NCBI RefSeq assembly: GCF_009647605.1
Contig: NZ_WJIF01000002.1
Coordinates: forward strand, 434,001-498,000
Direction of reading: 5' to 3'
Length of the DNA: 64,000 nucleotides
From: Agromyces agglutinans
GTDB taxonomy: Bacteria; Actinomycetota; Actinomycetes; Actinomycetales; Microbacteriaceae
Each line of letters begins with the position of its first letter. Within the stretch, counting starts at the first letter, position 1. Made by a program: the position numbers and the translations under genes. A model generated the notes under the pieces. It had not been told where the DNA came from. It searched no databases and worked only from the letters and a program-made list of their open reading frames with translations. Shown here one piece after another: positions 33,489 through 41,652 of this stretch.

Positions 33489-33531
33489 GTCCAATCGCAT
33501 GGCGACGAATTGGGCCGATTCCGGATTGGAC
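33489..33531. promoter_or_regulatory. CCAAT/ATTGG half-site cluster at the MocR gene start
   Basis: GTCCAAT (33489-33495), ATTGG (33509-33513) and ATTGGAC (33525-33531) are spaced 16-18 bp apart; the outer pair is a perfect inverted repeat. They span the start codon of the MocR gene. Autoregulatory binding is possible. Confidence 0.4.
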
Positions 33532-34980
33532 CTCCACGTCGCGCTCGATCCGCACCGCAAGACCGGTTCGCTCGAGGACGCGCTGCGGGAGGCGATCCGC
33601 GACGGCCGGCTCGCGCCCGGCACGCGCCTGCCGGCGACGCGCACGCTCGCCGCCGACCTCGGCATCGCCCGCAACAGCGTCGCCGAGGTGTACGCGCGGC
33701 TCGTCGGCGAGGGATGGCTCGACGCCAGGGTCGGCGCGGGAACCTGGGTGCGCGAGCGGCCGGCGCCCGCCTTCGCTCCCGTCCCGCAGGCGCGGGTCGA
33801 CCGGTCGACCCGGTTCGACCTCGACCTGCGGGGCGGTCTGCCCGACGCCTCGGCGTTCCCGCGCTCGGCCTGGCTTGCGGCTGTCGGCCGGGCGCTCGCC
33901 GAGACGCCGACCGACGCGCTCGGCTACGGCTCGCCCGACGGCGTGGAGCGACTGCGCGCGGCGCTCGCCGAGTACCTCGCCCGCACCCGGGGCGTGCAGG
34001 CCTCGGCCGACGACGTGATCGTCACGCACGGGTTCGGTGGGCTGCTCGGCCTCGTCGCGAGGGCGCTCGCCGCGCGGAGCACGCCCGGCGCGAGCGGCGG
34101 GCAAGCCGAGCGCGCCCCGAGCGGTCAGGGCGCCGGGCGGCGCGTCGCCGTCGAGGCCTACGGCCACGTGTCGCACCGAGAGGTGCTCGAGGCCGCCGGA
34201 CTCGAACTCGTGCCGCTGCCGATCGACGCCGACGGCGCGCGGGTCGACCTGCTCGAGCGGCTCGACGTCTCGGCCGTGCTGCTCACCCCGGCCCACCAGT
34301 TCCCGACCGGGGTTCCGCTGTCGCGGTCGCGTCGGGAAGCCCTCGCCGCGTGGGCGATGCGCACGGGCGGCTTCGTCATCGAGGACGACTACGACGGCGA
34401 GTTCCGGTTCGACGGCCGGAGCATCGGCGCCTTCCAGCCGCTGGCACCCGAGCGCACGGTCTACAGCGGCACGGCGAGCAAGGCGCTGTCGCCGGCCCTC
34501 GGCCTCGGCTGGGGCGTCGTTCCGGCCGAGCTCCGCGACGACGTGCGCGCGGAGCGCGCCCGCACCGGCGGAGCCACCGATGCGCTCGCGCAGCTCGCGC
34601 TCGCCGCCCTCATCGCCTCGGGCGGGTACGACCGCAGTGTGCGCGAGCTCCGCAGGCGCTACCGCGGGCGGCGCGAGCGGTTCGAGGAGCTCGTCGCCGA
34701 GCGCCTGCCCGACGCGCGGGTCGGCGGCATCGCCGCGGGCATCCAGTGCCTGCTCGAGCTGCCGCCCGGCGTGACGGAGGCCGTCGTCGTCGCCGAGGCA
34801 TCCGCCCGCGGACTGCGGATCGGCGGCCTCGCCGAGTACGCCGCCGAGGCCGATCTCGCCGCCGACGCGGCGATCGGGTCGTCCGGCCGGCCGGCGCTCG
34901 TCGTCGGCATCGGCGCACCGCCCCAGCACCGCTTCGAGCAGGCGATGGCGGTCGTCGTCGCCGCCGTGGATGCTGCGTGA
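33499..34980 (+). CDS. MocR/PdxR-family regulator (GntR-type HTH fused to aminotransferase fold)
   Basis: 493 residues. N-terminal wHTH (LEDALREAIRDGRLAPGTRLPATRTLAADLGIARNSVAEVYARL, residues ~25-70), then a type-I aminotransferase-like domain with TPAHQFPTGVPLS, IEDDYDGEFR and the PLP lysine in YSGTASKALSPALGLGW. MocR proteins sense PLP or amino compounds; the closest named one, PdxR, activates PLP synthesis genes, which are not seen here. Start ATG 33499 follows TAACGT by 8 nt. Divergent from the AhpD-like gene (46 nt). Confidence 0.9.
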   Translation: MATNWADSGLDLHVALDPHRKTGSLEDALREAIRDGRLAPGTRLPATRTLAADLGIARNSVAEVYARLVGEGWLDARVGAGTWVRERPAPAFAPVPQARVDRSTRFDLDLRGGLPDASAFPRSAWLAAVGRALAETPTDALGYGSPDGVERLRAALAEYLARTRGVQASADDVIVTHGFGGLLGLVARALAARSTPGASGGQAERAPSGQGAGRRVAVEAYGHVSHREVLEAAGLELVPLPIDADGARVDLLERLDVSAVLLTPAHQFPTGVPLSRSRREALAAWAMRTGGFVIEDDYDGEFRFDGRSIGAFQPLAPERTVYSGTASKALSPALGLGWGVVPAELRDDVRAERARTGGATDALAQLALAALIASGGYDRSVRELRRRYRGRRERFEELVAERLPDARVGGIAAGIQCLLELPPGVTEAVVVAEASARGLRIGGLAEYAAEADLAADAAIGSSGRPALVVGIGAPPQHRFEQAMAVVVAAVDAA

Positions 34981-34993
34981 CCCGGTCGCTGAC

Positions 34994-36478
34994 TCAGATC
35001 CGCGTATACGCGGCCAGCGGGTGCTCGATCGCGTCGACGACGCGGCGCAGGAACCCGGCCGCGTAGCCGCCGTCGCACACGCGGTGGTCGAACACGAGCG
35101 AGAGCTGCGCGATGCGGCGCGGGACGACCTGCCCGTCGACGACCCAGGCGCGCTCGAGGACGCGCCCGATGCCGAGGATCGCGACCTCGGGGTGGTTGAT
35201 GATCGCCGCCGACCCGTCGACGCCGAGCGACCCGTAGTTGTTGAGCGTGAACGTCGAGCCGCGCAGGCGCTCGGGCGGCAGCGAACCGGCCCGGGCCGCC
35301 TCGGCGAGGGAGCGCAGCTCCCGGTCGAGCTCGGCGATCGAGAGCCGGTCGGCGCGCGGGATCACCGGCACCATGAGTCCGCGCTCGGTGTCGGCCGCGA
35401 CGCCGAGGTGCACGCCCTCGAACTTGAGGATGTCGCTGCCGTCGATGCGACCGGCCAGCAACGGGTACTCCGCGAGGGCGAGCAGCACGTACCGCGCGAG
35501 GAGCGCCGTGAACGACGGCACGCGCTCACCGGGCGCGGCCATCGCGGGGCGCAGGTTCCACAGGTCGGTCGCGTCGACGTCGACCCAGACGGTCGCCTCG
35601 GGGATCTCGGCGCGGCTGCGACCGAGCGTCGCGCTCACCGACTTGCGCAGCATCGACATGCGGTGGCGGGCGGCGACCACGGGGCCGGTGCTCAGCGGCT
35701 CACCGGTACTGGGCTCACCACTGCCGAGCGCGTCGATCGGCGAAGCGGATGCCTCCGCCGAGGGCGACGGTGCCGTGGGCGCCGGCGCCGTTCCGGCGGA
35801 GGCATCCGCCGCACGTAGCACGTCGGTGCGCGTGATCGCGCCGTCGGAACCCGTGCCGGTCAGCCCGCTGACGTCGACGCCGAGGTCGCGCGCCAGCCTC
35901 CGCACGAGCGGCGAGCGCACGGCGACGCGACGACCCGACAACGGTGCGGATGCCGCGGGCGCCCCGCGCCCGACCCGCTGCCCACCGGCCCTCGGCCGGC
36001 GTCGCACCGCACCGCCGTGCGACCCGGTGCCGTAGCCGATCAGCACGTTGCCGGAGCCGGCGCGCTCCTCCGCCCGGTAGGCCTCGAGCTCGACGGAAGT
36101 GCTGGATGCCTCGGCCGCGTCGCCGGCCCCCACCGGCGGTTCCCCGGCGCGAGGGACCGCTGCCGGGGCGGGGGCCGAGGCATCCGGCACCCCGGTCGAA
36201 CGATGGGCGGGCACGTCGCCGGCCGCCGGCCCGGCGACCACCTCGAGTACGGGCGCACCCACGGCGATGACCTCGCCGGGCTCGCCGTGCAGCGCGACGA
36301 CGGTGCCCGCGAACGGAGACGGCAGTTCGACGATGCTCTTGGCGGTCTCGACCTCGGCGATGGCCTGGTCGGTCGCGACGACGTCGCCGACCTGCACGAG
36401 CCAGCCCACGAGGGCAGCCTCGGTGAGTCCCTCGCCGAGATCGGGCAGGCGGAAGACCTGCGTGGTGGCGGTCGGCAT
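34994..36478 (-). CDS. 2-oxoacid dehydrogenase complex E2, dihydrolipoamide acyltransferase
   Basis: 494 residues. Lipoyl domain with modified K47 in VETAKSIVE; Ala/Pro-rich linker; E3-binding domain VRSPLVRRLARDLGVDVSGLTGTGSDGAITRTDVLRAAD (about residues 205-245); catalytic domain ending with DHRVCDGGYAAGFLRR (HxxxDG). Start ATG 36478 directly abuts the E1-beta stop. It is last of the E1alpha-E1beta-E2 operon. The Lrp-type regulator next door and the E1 split into alpha and beta favour a branched-chain 2-oxoacid dehydrogenase (BkdC) over pyruvate dehydrogenase. No E3 gene is in the window. Confidence 0.92.
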   Translation of the reverse strand: MPTATTQVFRLPDLGEGLTEAALVGWLVQVGDVVATDQAIAEVETAKSIVELPSPFAGTVVALHGEPGEVIAVGAPVLEVVAGPAAGDVPAHRSTGVPDASAPAPAAVPRAGEPPVGAGDAAEASSTSVELEAYRAEERAGSGNVLIGYGTGSHGGAVRRRPRAGGQRVGRGAPAASAPLSGRRVAVRSPLVRRLARDLGVDVSGLTGTGSDGAITRTDVLRAADASAGTAPAPTAPSPSAEASASPIDALGSGEPSTGEPLSTGPVVAARHRMSMLRKSVSATLGRSRAEIPEATVWVDVDATDLWNLRPAMAAPGERVPSFTALLARYVLLALAEYPLLAGRIDGSDILKFEGVHLGVAADTERGLMVPVIPRADRLSIAELDRELRSLAEAARAGSLPPERLRGSTFTLNNYGSLGVDGSAAIINHPEVAILGIGRVLERAWVVDGQVVPRRIAQLSLVFDHRVCDGGYAAGFLRRVVDAIEHPLAAYTRI

Positions 36479-37540
36479 TCAGTCCTCCCAGTGGAGCGAG
36501 TCGACCGCGTCGAGCACGCGGTCGACGTCGGGCAGGTAGTGGCGTTCGAGCTTCGGCGGCGCGAACGGCGTGTCGAATCCGGTCACGCGGCGCACGGGCG
36601 CCTCGAGGTGGGTGAAGCAGTGCTCGCCGATGCGAGCCGCGAGCTCGGAGGCGACGCTCGCGAACCCGGGCGCCTCGGCGACGACGACCGCGCGCCCGGT
36701 GGCACGAACGGCCTCGAAGATCGTCGCGTCGTCGCACGGCGTGAGGGTGCGCACGTCGACGACCTGGATGCTCCGGCCCTCGGTCTCGGCGACGGCGGCC
36801 GCGTCGAGTGCGACCCCGACGGAGGCGCCGTAGGTCACGATCGTGGCATCCGTGCCCTCGCGCACCACGCGCGCCCGGCCGATCTCGGCGGCGTCGACGG
36901 GTGCCGTCGTGTCGACCGGCGCCTTCGACCAGTACAGCTTCTTCGGCTCGAGGAACACGACGGGGTCGGGGTGGTGGATCGCCGCGCGCAGCAGCGTGTA
37001 CGCGTCCTGCGGGGTCGCGGGGCACACGACGGTGAGGCCGGGCGTGTGCACGTAGTACGCCTCCGACGAGTCGCAGTGGTGCTCGACGCCGCCGATGCCG
37101 CCGCCGAACGGGATGCGGATCACCATCGGCAGGTGCACGGCGCCGCGCGTGCGGTTCGACATCTTCGCGGCGTGGCTGACGACCTGCTCGAACGCGGGAT
37201 ACGCGAACGCGTCGAACTGCATCTCGACCACGGGCCGCATGCCGTTCATCGCCATGCCGATCGCGGTGCCGACGATGCCCGACTCCGCGAGTGGGGTGTC
37301 GAAGCAGCGCGACTCGCCGAAGCGCGCGGTCAGGCCGTCGGTCACGCGGAAGACGCCGCCGAGCGCGCCGACGTCCTCGCCGAACACGAGCACCGAGTCG
37401 TCGGCCGCCAGCTCGTCGGCGAGCGCGCGGTTGATCGCACCGGCCATCGTGAGCACGGATGCCTCGGGTGCGGGCGGTCCGGAGGGTGCCGGTCGCGCCG
37501 GATGCGCGGTCTCGGACTTCCTCGTCTCGAGCATGGTCAT
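36479..37540 (-). CDS. 2-oxoacid dehydrogenase E1 component, beta subunit
   Basis: 353 residues. Transketolase-like pyrimidine domain: INRALADELAADDSVLVFGEDVGALGGVFRVTDGL, GIVGTAIGMAMNGMRPVVEMQFDAFAYPAFEQ, then the C-terminal domain with RRVTGFDTPFAPPKLERHYLPDVDRVL. With the alpha subunit it decarboxylates a branched 2-oxoacid and acylates E2. I chose ATG 37540 (MTMLETRK), which overlaps the E1-alpha stop by 4 nt; the open frame reaches 37630 but that segment is inside E1-alpha. Middle gene of the operon. Confidence 0.93.
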   Translation of the reverse strand: MTMLETRKSETAHPARPAPSGPPAPEASVLTMAGAINRALADELAADDSVLVFGEDVGALGGVFRVTDGLTARFGESRCFDTPLAESGIVGTAIGMAMNGMRPVVEMQFDAFAYPAFEQVVSHAAKMSNRTRGAVHLPMVIRIPFGGGIGGVEHHCDSSEAYYVHTPGLTVVCPATPQDAYTLLRAAIHHPDPVVFLEPKKLYWSKAPVDTTAPVDAAEIGRARVVREGTDATIVTYGASVGVALDAAAVAETEGRSIQVVDVRTLTPCDDATIFEAVRATGRAVVVAEAPGFASVASELAARIGEHCFTHLEAPVRRVTGFDTPFAPPKLERHYLPDVDRVLDAVDSLHWED

Positions 37541-38670
37541 CGTGCCCCCTCCGTGGCACCGGGGCTCGTCGCCCCGGCGGTCGTGCCGGCCATCGCGGCC
37601 CGGTCGAGCTCGTCGCGGAGCATCCGCCACTGGCTCTCGAGCTGCGGCGTGCGCTCGGCGTAGACGAAGCGGAACAGGTCCTCGGGGTCGAGCTCGGGCT
37701 CGGCGTTCATGGCTTCGCGGAGCGCGGTCGCGACCTGCTCGGCCTCGGCGGCGAAGACCGCTTCGGCCTCATCGTCGATCGCGCCGGCGCCGCGCAGGTG
37801 CGCCTGCATGCGCGTCAGCGGGTCGCGCTCGACCCACGCCTGCACGGCCTCGCGGGCGCGGTAGCGGGTGTCGTCGTCGGCGTTGGTGTGCGCCTGCATG
37901 CGATACGTGTGCGCCTCGACGAGCGAGGGGCCGCCGCCCGAGCGGGCCCGCTCCACGGCGGTGTCGAGCACCGCGAGGAGGGCGGCCACGTCGTTGCCGT
38001 CGACCCGTTCGCCCGGCATCCCGTAGCCGATCGCCTTGTGCGCGAGCGACGGCGCCGCGGTCTGCCGCGACAGCGGCACCGAGATCGCGAACTCGTTGTT
38101 CTGCACGAAGAACACGACCGGCACGTGGAACACGGCCGCGAAGTTCATCGCCTCGTGGAAGTCGCCCTCGCTCGTCGCGCCGTCGCCGCACATCGCGAGC
38201 ACGACGGTCGGCTCGCCGCGCAGCGTCGCGGCGTGCGCGAACCCGACGGCGTGCAGCAGCTGCGTGGCGAGCGGCGTGGCCTGGGGCGCGACGTGGAACT
38301 CCTTCGGGTCGTAGCCCGAGTGCCAGTCGCCGCGCAGCAGCACGAGCGACTGCGCCGGGTCGACGCTGCGGGCGATGACCGCGACGGAGTCGCGGTAGGT
38401 CGGGAAGAGCCAGTCGTCGTCGCCGAGCGCGAGGGCCGCAGCGACCTGGCAGGCCTCCTGGCCGTGCGACGACGGGTACACCGCGAGCCGGCCCTGGCGC
38501 ACGAGCGCCGAGCACTGGTCGTTGACCCGCCGGCCCTGCACGAGCGCCCGGTACGCCTCGACGAGGCGCTCGGTCGACGGTGGGGCGTACCGCGGGTCGG
38601 AGACCGCCGTGCCGTGCTCGTCGATGAGCTGCACCGGGGTCTCGCGGGGAAGGAGATCGTCGCTGATCAC
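37537..38670 (-). CDS. 2-oxoacid dehydrogenase E1 component, alpha subunit
   Basis: 377 residues. TPP-binding motif starting GDGATSEGDFHEAMNFAAVF and ending FVQNNEFAIS (GDG-x~26-NN); phosphorylation-loop region VEAHTYRMQAHTNADDDTRYR. GTG 38670 is set by GGAGG 4 nt upstream. First gene of the three-gene operon, divergent from an Lrp/AsnC regulator whose relatives (BkdR) activate bkd operons in response to branched-chain amino acids, so substrate is probably the 2-oxoacids of Val, Leu and Ile. Confidence 0.93.
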   Translation of the reverse strand: MISDDLLPRETPVQLIDEHGTAVSDPRYAPPSTERLVEAYRALVQGRRVNDQCSALVRQGRLAVYPSSHGQEACQVAAALALGDDDWLFPTYRDSVAVIARSVDPAQSLVLLRGDWHSGYDPKEFHVAPQATPLATQLLHAVGFAHAATLRGEPTVVLAMCGDGATSEGDFHEAMNFAAVFHVPVVFFVQNNEFAISVPLSRQTAAPSLAHKAIGYGMPGERVDGNDVAALLAVLDTAVERARSGGGPSLVEAHTYRMQAHTNADDDTRYRAREAVQAWVERDPLTRMQAHLRGAGAIDDEAEAVFAAEAEQVATALREAMNAEPELDPEDLFRFVYAERTPQLESQWRMLRDELDRAAMAGTTAGATSPGATEGAR

Positions 38671-38825
38671 ACTGCCTCCAGTGGGGGTAGGGTCATCCAC
38701 CAGATTGCGCCGGATCGGCTGAAATGTCTGCGCACGAGAGACAGAACGAGACGGATCGGCGCGGATCAGCGATAGTGGTGTCAGGAAGTCCAGCCCGACC
38801 GGCGGGCAAGGCGAGAGGGGCGGGC

Positions 38826-39263
38826 ATGGAACCGGATGCACTGGACCGGGCGATCCTCGCCGAGCTGCGACGCGACGGCCGGGCCTCCATGAGCGACATC
38901 GCCGCGCGCGTCAACACCTCGCGCGCCAACGCCTACGCGCGCGTCAAGCGGCTGACCGATTCGGGGGTCATCCGCGGCTTCACGGTCCGCACCGACGCGG
39001 TGCAGGAGGGCCTGCACTCGACCGCCTACGTGTCGATGCAGGTCGCCCAGGCCGACTGGCAGGACCTGCGCACCCGCCTCGCCGGCATCCCCGAAGTGCG
39101 CCACGCGAGCCTCATCGGCGGTGACTTCGACGTGCTGCTGCTCGTACGGGCGCGCGACAACCGCGACCTGCGACGCGTCGTGCTCGAGGAGCTGCAGGCG
39201 ATCCCGTCGGTGCGATCGACGCGCACGTTCCTCGTCTACGAGGAGCTCGAGACGATCGAATGA
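38826..39263 (+). CDS. Lrp/AsnC-family regulator, probable BkdR
   Basis: 145 residues. HTH ALDRAILAELRRDGRASMSDIAARVNTSRANAYARVKRLTDSGVIRGF (residues 5-52), then the RAM effector domain (LIGGDFDVLLLVRARDNRDLRRVVLEELQAIPSVRSTRTFLVYEE). ATG 38826 has GAGAGGGG upstream. The 155-nt divergent region with the E1-alpha gene includes GTCT...AGAC (around 38728-38742) and GATAGT near 38770 as a -10 candidate. Divergent placement supports control of the E1/E2 operon. Confidence 0.88.
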   Translation: MEPDALDRAILAELRRDGRASMSDIAARVNTSRANAYARVKRLTDSGVIRGFTVRTDAVQEGLHSTAYVSMQVAQADWQDLRTRLAGIPEVRHASLIGGDFDVLLLVRARDNRDLRRVVLEELQAIPSVRSTRTFLVYEELETIE

Positions 39264-39294
39264 AGCCGGGGCGGCGTGCGGCGGGGGAGTGCGC

Positions 39295-39729
39295 TCAGTA
39301 CTCCGACGGCTTCGCGAGCACGGCCATCGTGCAGCGCGACACGCACACGAGGCGGCCCTGCTCGTCGGTGATGCGGATGTCCCACACCTGCGTCGTGCGT
39401 CCGCGCGTGATCGGCCGGGCCTCGCCGTAGACCCACCCGTCGGCGACCGGGCGGACGTGGTTCGCGTTGATCTCCATGCCCACGCAGTAGTTGCGCTCGG
39501 GGTCGACCGTGAAGCTCGCGCCCCAGCTCGCGAGCGTCTCGGCGAGCAGCACGGATGCCCCGCCGTGGAGCACCCCGCCGGGCTGGCGGGTGCGGCCGTC
39601 GACGGGCATCCGGCCCTTCAACGAGTCATCCGTCAACTCGGTCATCTCGATGCCGAGCGCGCGGATCGCGGTGCCGTCGCAGCGGGAGTTCGCCCACTCG
39701 ACGGAGGGCTCGTCGAACCAGATGCTCAT
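39295..39729 (-). CDS. PaaI-family hot-dog thioesterase
   Basis: 144 residues. RQPGGVLHGGASVLLAETLASWGA is the PaaI/YbdB-type motif (HGG, then the catalytic E); NYCVGMEINANHVRPVADGWVYGEARPI completes the hot-dog fold. Cytoplasmic acyl-CoA hydrolase; in this context could clear aromatic or branched acyl-CoA. ATG 39729; GAGACT lies 7 nt upstream, possibly a leaderless promoter. Convergent with the Lrp gene. Confidence 0.85.
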   Translation of the reverse strand: MSIWFDEPSVEWANSRCDGTAIRALGIEMTELTDDSLKGRMPVDGRTRQPGGVLHGGASVLLAETLASWGASFTVDPERNYCVGMEINANHVRPVADGWVYGEARPITRGRTTQVWDIRITDEQGRLVCVSRCTMAVLAKPSEY

Positions 39730-39757
39730 GCGCTCGAGTCTCGCACGGCGGCGCAAC

Positions 39758-39820
39758 CCGTGATGTCGCGCAAACTGCGCTCATCCGACCCGAATGGCAG
39801 CACATTGCGCGACATCACGG
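39758..39820. repeat. Intergenic palindrome, REP-like or terminator
   Basis: CCGTGATGTCGCGCAA (39758-39773) and its exact reverse complement (39805-39820), with a 31-nt loop that itself contains imperfect inverted words (CTGCGCTCAT / ATGGCAGCA). Sits between two minus-strand genes. Similar design to the element at 27230-27274. Confidence 0.65.
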
Positions 39821-39842
39821 CGAATGGGCGAGGGGTCCGCGG

Positions 39843-40454
39843 CTACGCGAGCTCGGCGATGATCGGGTGGATGGCGTCGTCGAACGCGGCCGCGTCGGAG
39901 CGCAGCGAGTCGGTCACGGCGACGGTCATGCTGCCGATCCACCAGACGCCGACGCCCTGCAACGGCATCACCTCGACGTTCAGCTCGAACGAGTGCGCCC
40001 GGCGACCGACCTCGCGTTCGTGTTCGGCGATCGAGCCCGCGTACGCCCGGTACGAGTCGCCGCGGCGCGAGGCCGAGGCCGTGCGGTACTGGTCGTGCGC
40101 CCACTCGGCCCACGCCCGCGCCGCCTCGGCGTGCGGCACGATCGCGGCGGCGAGCTCCTCGGCGCCCGTCGTCGGCAGCGCGACCTCGGTGTCGTACGCC
40201 GGCACGAGGTCGAGTGGAACGGGCGACGGATGCGCCTCGGGCTCCACCGTCATCGCCCACCACTCGCGCCACTGGCGCTCGAGGGCGTCCTGGCGGTCGG
40301 TCGGCAGCCGGTCGCCGACCGGGCCGACGTCACGCAGCCGCGGCAGTTCGACCGGCGAGGCGATCGAGAGCACCTCGCGCAGGTAGAGCGCCAGGAGCAC
40401 CGCTCGACTGGCGTTCTCCCGGATGACCCACGATGGCCCGCCCCCCGCGTGCAT
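39843..40454 (-). CDS. Conserved hypothetical protein (actinobacterial)
   Basis: 203 residues, soluble, no signal peptide or helix. Visible segments: RAVLLALYLREVLSIASPVELPRLRDVGPV, ALERQWREWWAMTVEP, HSFELNVEVMPLQGVGVWWIGSMTVAVTDSLRSD. The tail looks like an alpha/beta domain but I recognise no motif. ATG 40454 is 6 nt from TAGAAT (40461-40466): leaderless. Divergent from purM (89 nt), an association seen in related genomes; function unknown. Confidence 0.7.
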   Translation of the reverse strand: MHAGGGPSWVIRENASRAVLLALYLREVLSIASPVELPRLRDVGPVGDRLPTDRQDALERQWREWWAMTVEPEAHPSPVPLDLVPAYDTEVALPTTGAEELAAAIVPHAEAARAWAEWAHDQYRTASASRRGDSYRAYAGSIAEHEREVGRRAHSFELNVEVMPLQGVGVWWIGSMTVAVTDSLRSDAAAFDDAIHPIIAELA

Positions 40455-40531
40455 GGCTGAATTCTACGCCCGTCTCCCCCGCGCGCCGGGGTTCGCGGCT
40501 CGCGTTCGCAGGCGTGTCGCGCCCGGGCCGG

Positions 40532-40537
40532 TAGCCT
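40532..40537 (+). promoter_or_regulatory. -10 element of the leaderless purM promoter
   Basis: TAGCCT, 6 nt before GTG 40544; same geometry and nearly the same hexamer as apt. Confidence 0.6.
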
Positions 40538-40543
40538 TGGGGG

Positions 40544-41647
40544 GTGAGCGCGAACTCGTCCTACGCCGCGGCCGGAGTCGACACCGCCGCCGGCGACCTC
40601 GCCGTCGAACTGATGAAGGAGGCCGTGGCGAAGACCCACGGCCCGAACGTCGTGGGCGGGGTCGGCGGATTCGCGGGACTCTTCGACCTCTCGTTCGCGA
40701 AGGACTACGCGAAGCCCCTGCTCGCGACGTCGACCGACGGCGTCGGCACGAAGATCGCGATCGCGCAGGCGCTCGACGTGCACGACACGATCGGCCAAGA
40801 CCTGGTCGGCATGGTCGTCGACGACATCGTCGTGGTCGGTGCGACGCCGCTGTTCATGACCGACTACATCGCGTGCGGCAAGGTCGTGCCCGAGCGCATC
40901 GCGGCGATCGTCACCGGAATCGCCCGCGCGTGCGCCGAGACCGGCACCGCGCTCGTCGGCGGCGAGACGGCCGAGCACCCGGGCCTCATGGGCGCCGACG
41001 ACTACGACGTCGCGGGCGCCGCGGTGGGAGTCGTCGAGGCCGACCGCGTGCTGGGCGCCGAACGGGTGCGCGACGGCGACGCGATCCTCGCGATCGCCTC
41101 GAGCGGCCTGCACTCCAACGGCTTCTCGCTGGTCAGGCACATCCTCGCGCAGCAGGGCATCTCGTACACGGATGCCTCGGCCGAGCTCGGCACCACGTGG
41201 GGCGAGGCGCTCCTCGAGCCGACGAGGCTCTACTCGGGCCAGCTCGTTCAGCTGCTCGCCGGCGCGAACGGCGAGGCCGTGCACGCCCTCTCGCACGTCA
41301 CGGGCGGCGGACTCGCGGCGAACCTCGCGCGCGTGCTGCCGCGCGGCTCGTGGGCCGAGGTCGACCGCTCGACCTGGTCGCCCGCGCCCGTGTTCCGCGT
41401 GCTCAACGACCTCGCGGGCACGACGCTCGAGTCGACCGAGGGCACGTGGAACCTCGGGGTCGGCTTCTTCGCCGCCGTGGATGCCTCGGCCGCCGAGGCC
41501 GTGACCGCCGAGCTCGACGCCCTCGGCCTGCCGACGTGGCGGGTCGGCACGGTCGCGGTCGGCGAGCGCGATCTCTCGGGCTTCGAGCAGGGCGCCAAGG
41601 GCGTCGACGGCGGGGCCGTTCGGCTCGTCGGGTCGTACGCGAGCTGA
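40544..41647 (+). CDS. purM: Phosphoribosylformylglycinamidine cyclo-ligase (AIR synthetase)
   Basis: Step 5 of purine synthesis: FGAM + ATP to AIR. 367 residues. Marks: GVGGFAGLFDLSF near the N-terminus, ATSTDGVGTKIAIA, GQDLVGMVVDDIVVVGATPLFMTDYIA, GGETAEHPGLM, SSGLHSNGFSLVR, HVTGGGLAANLARVLP. GTG 40544 is 6 nt after TAGCCT, leaderless. In related genomes it is next to purF; here an LLM-like gene follows 5 nt after the stop and is likely co-transcribed. Confidence 0.97.
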   Translation: MSANSSYAAAGVDTAAGDLAVELMKEAVAKTHGPNVVGGVGGFAGLFDLSFAKDYAKPLLATSTDGVGTKIAIAQALDVHDTIGQDLVGMVVDDIVVVGATPLFMTDYIACGKVVPERIAAIVTGIARACAETGTALVGGETAEHPGLMGADDYDVAGAAVGVVEADRVLGAERVRDGDAILAIASSGLHSNGFSLVRHILAQQGISYTDASAELGTTWGEALLEPTRLYSGQLVQLLAGANGEAVHALSHVTGGGLAANLARVLPRGSWAEVDRSTWSPAPVFRVLNDLAGTTLESTEGTWNLGVGFFAAVDASAAEAVTAELDALGLPTWRVGTVAVGERDLSGFEQGAKGVDGGAVRLVGSYAS

Positions 41648-41652
41648 CGCGC

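Noticed and set aside
34994-38670. Reading the E1/E2 operon as pyruvate dehydrogenase
   Set aside because: Actinobacteria normally use a single-chain AceE for pyruvate; the split E1 with a divergent Lrp/AsnC regulator fits branched-chain 2-oxoacid dehydrogenase better. It is not excluded, so no gene symbols are given.
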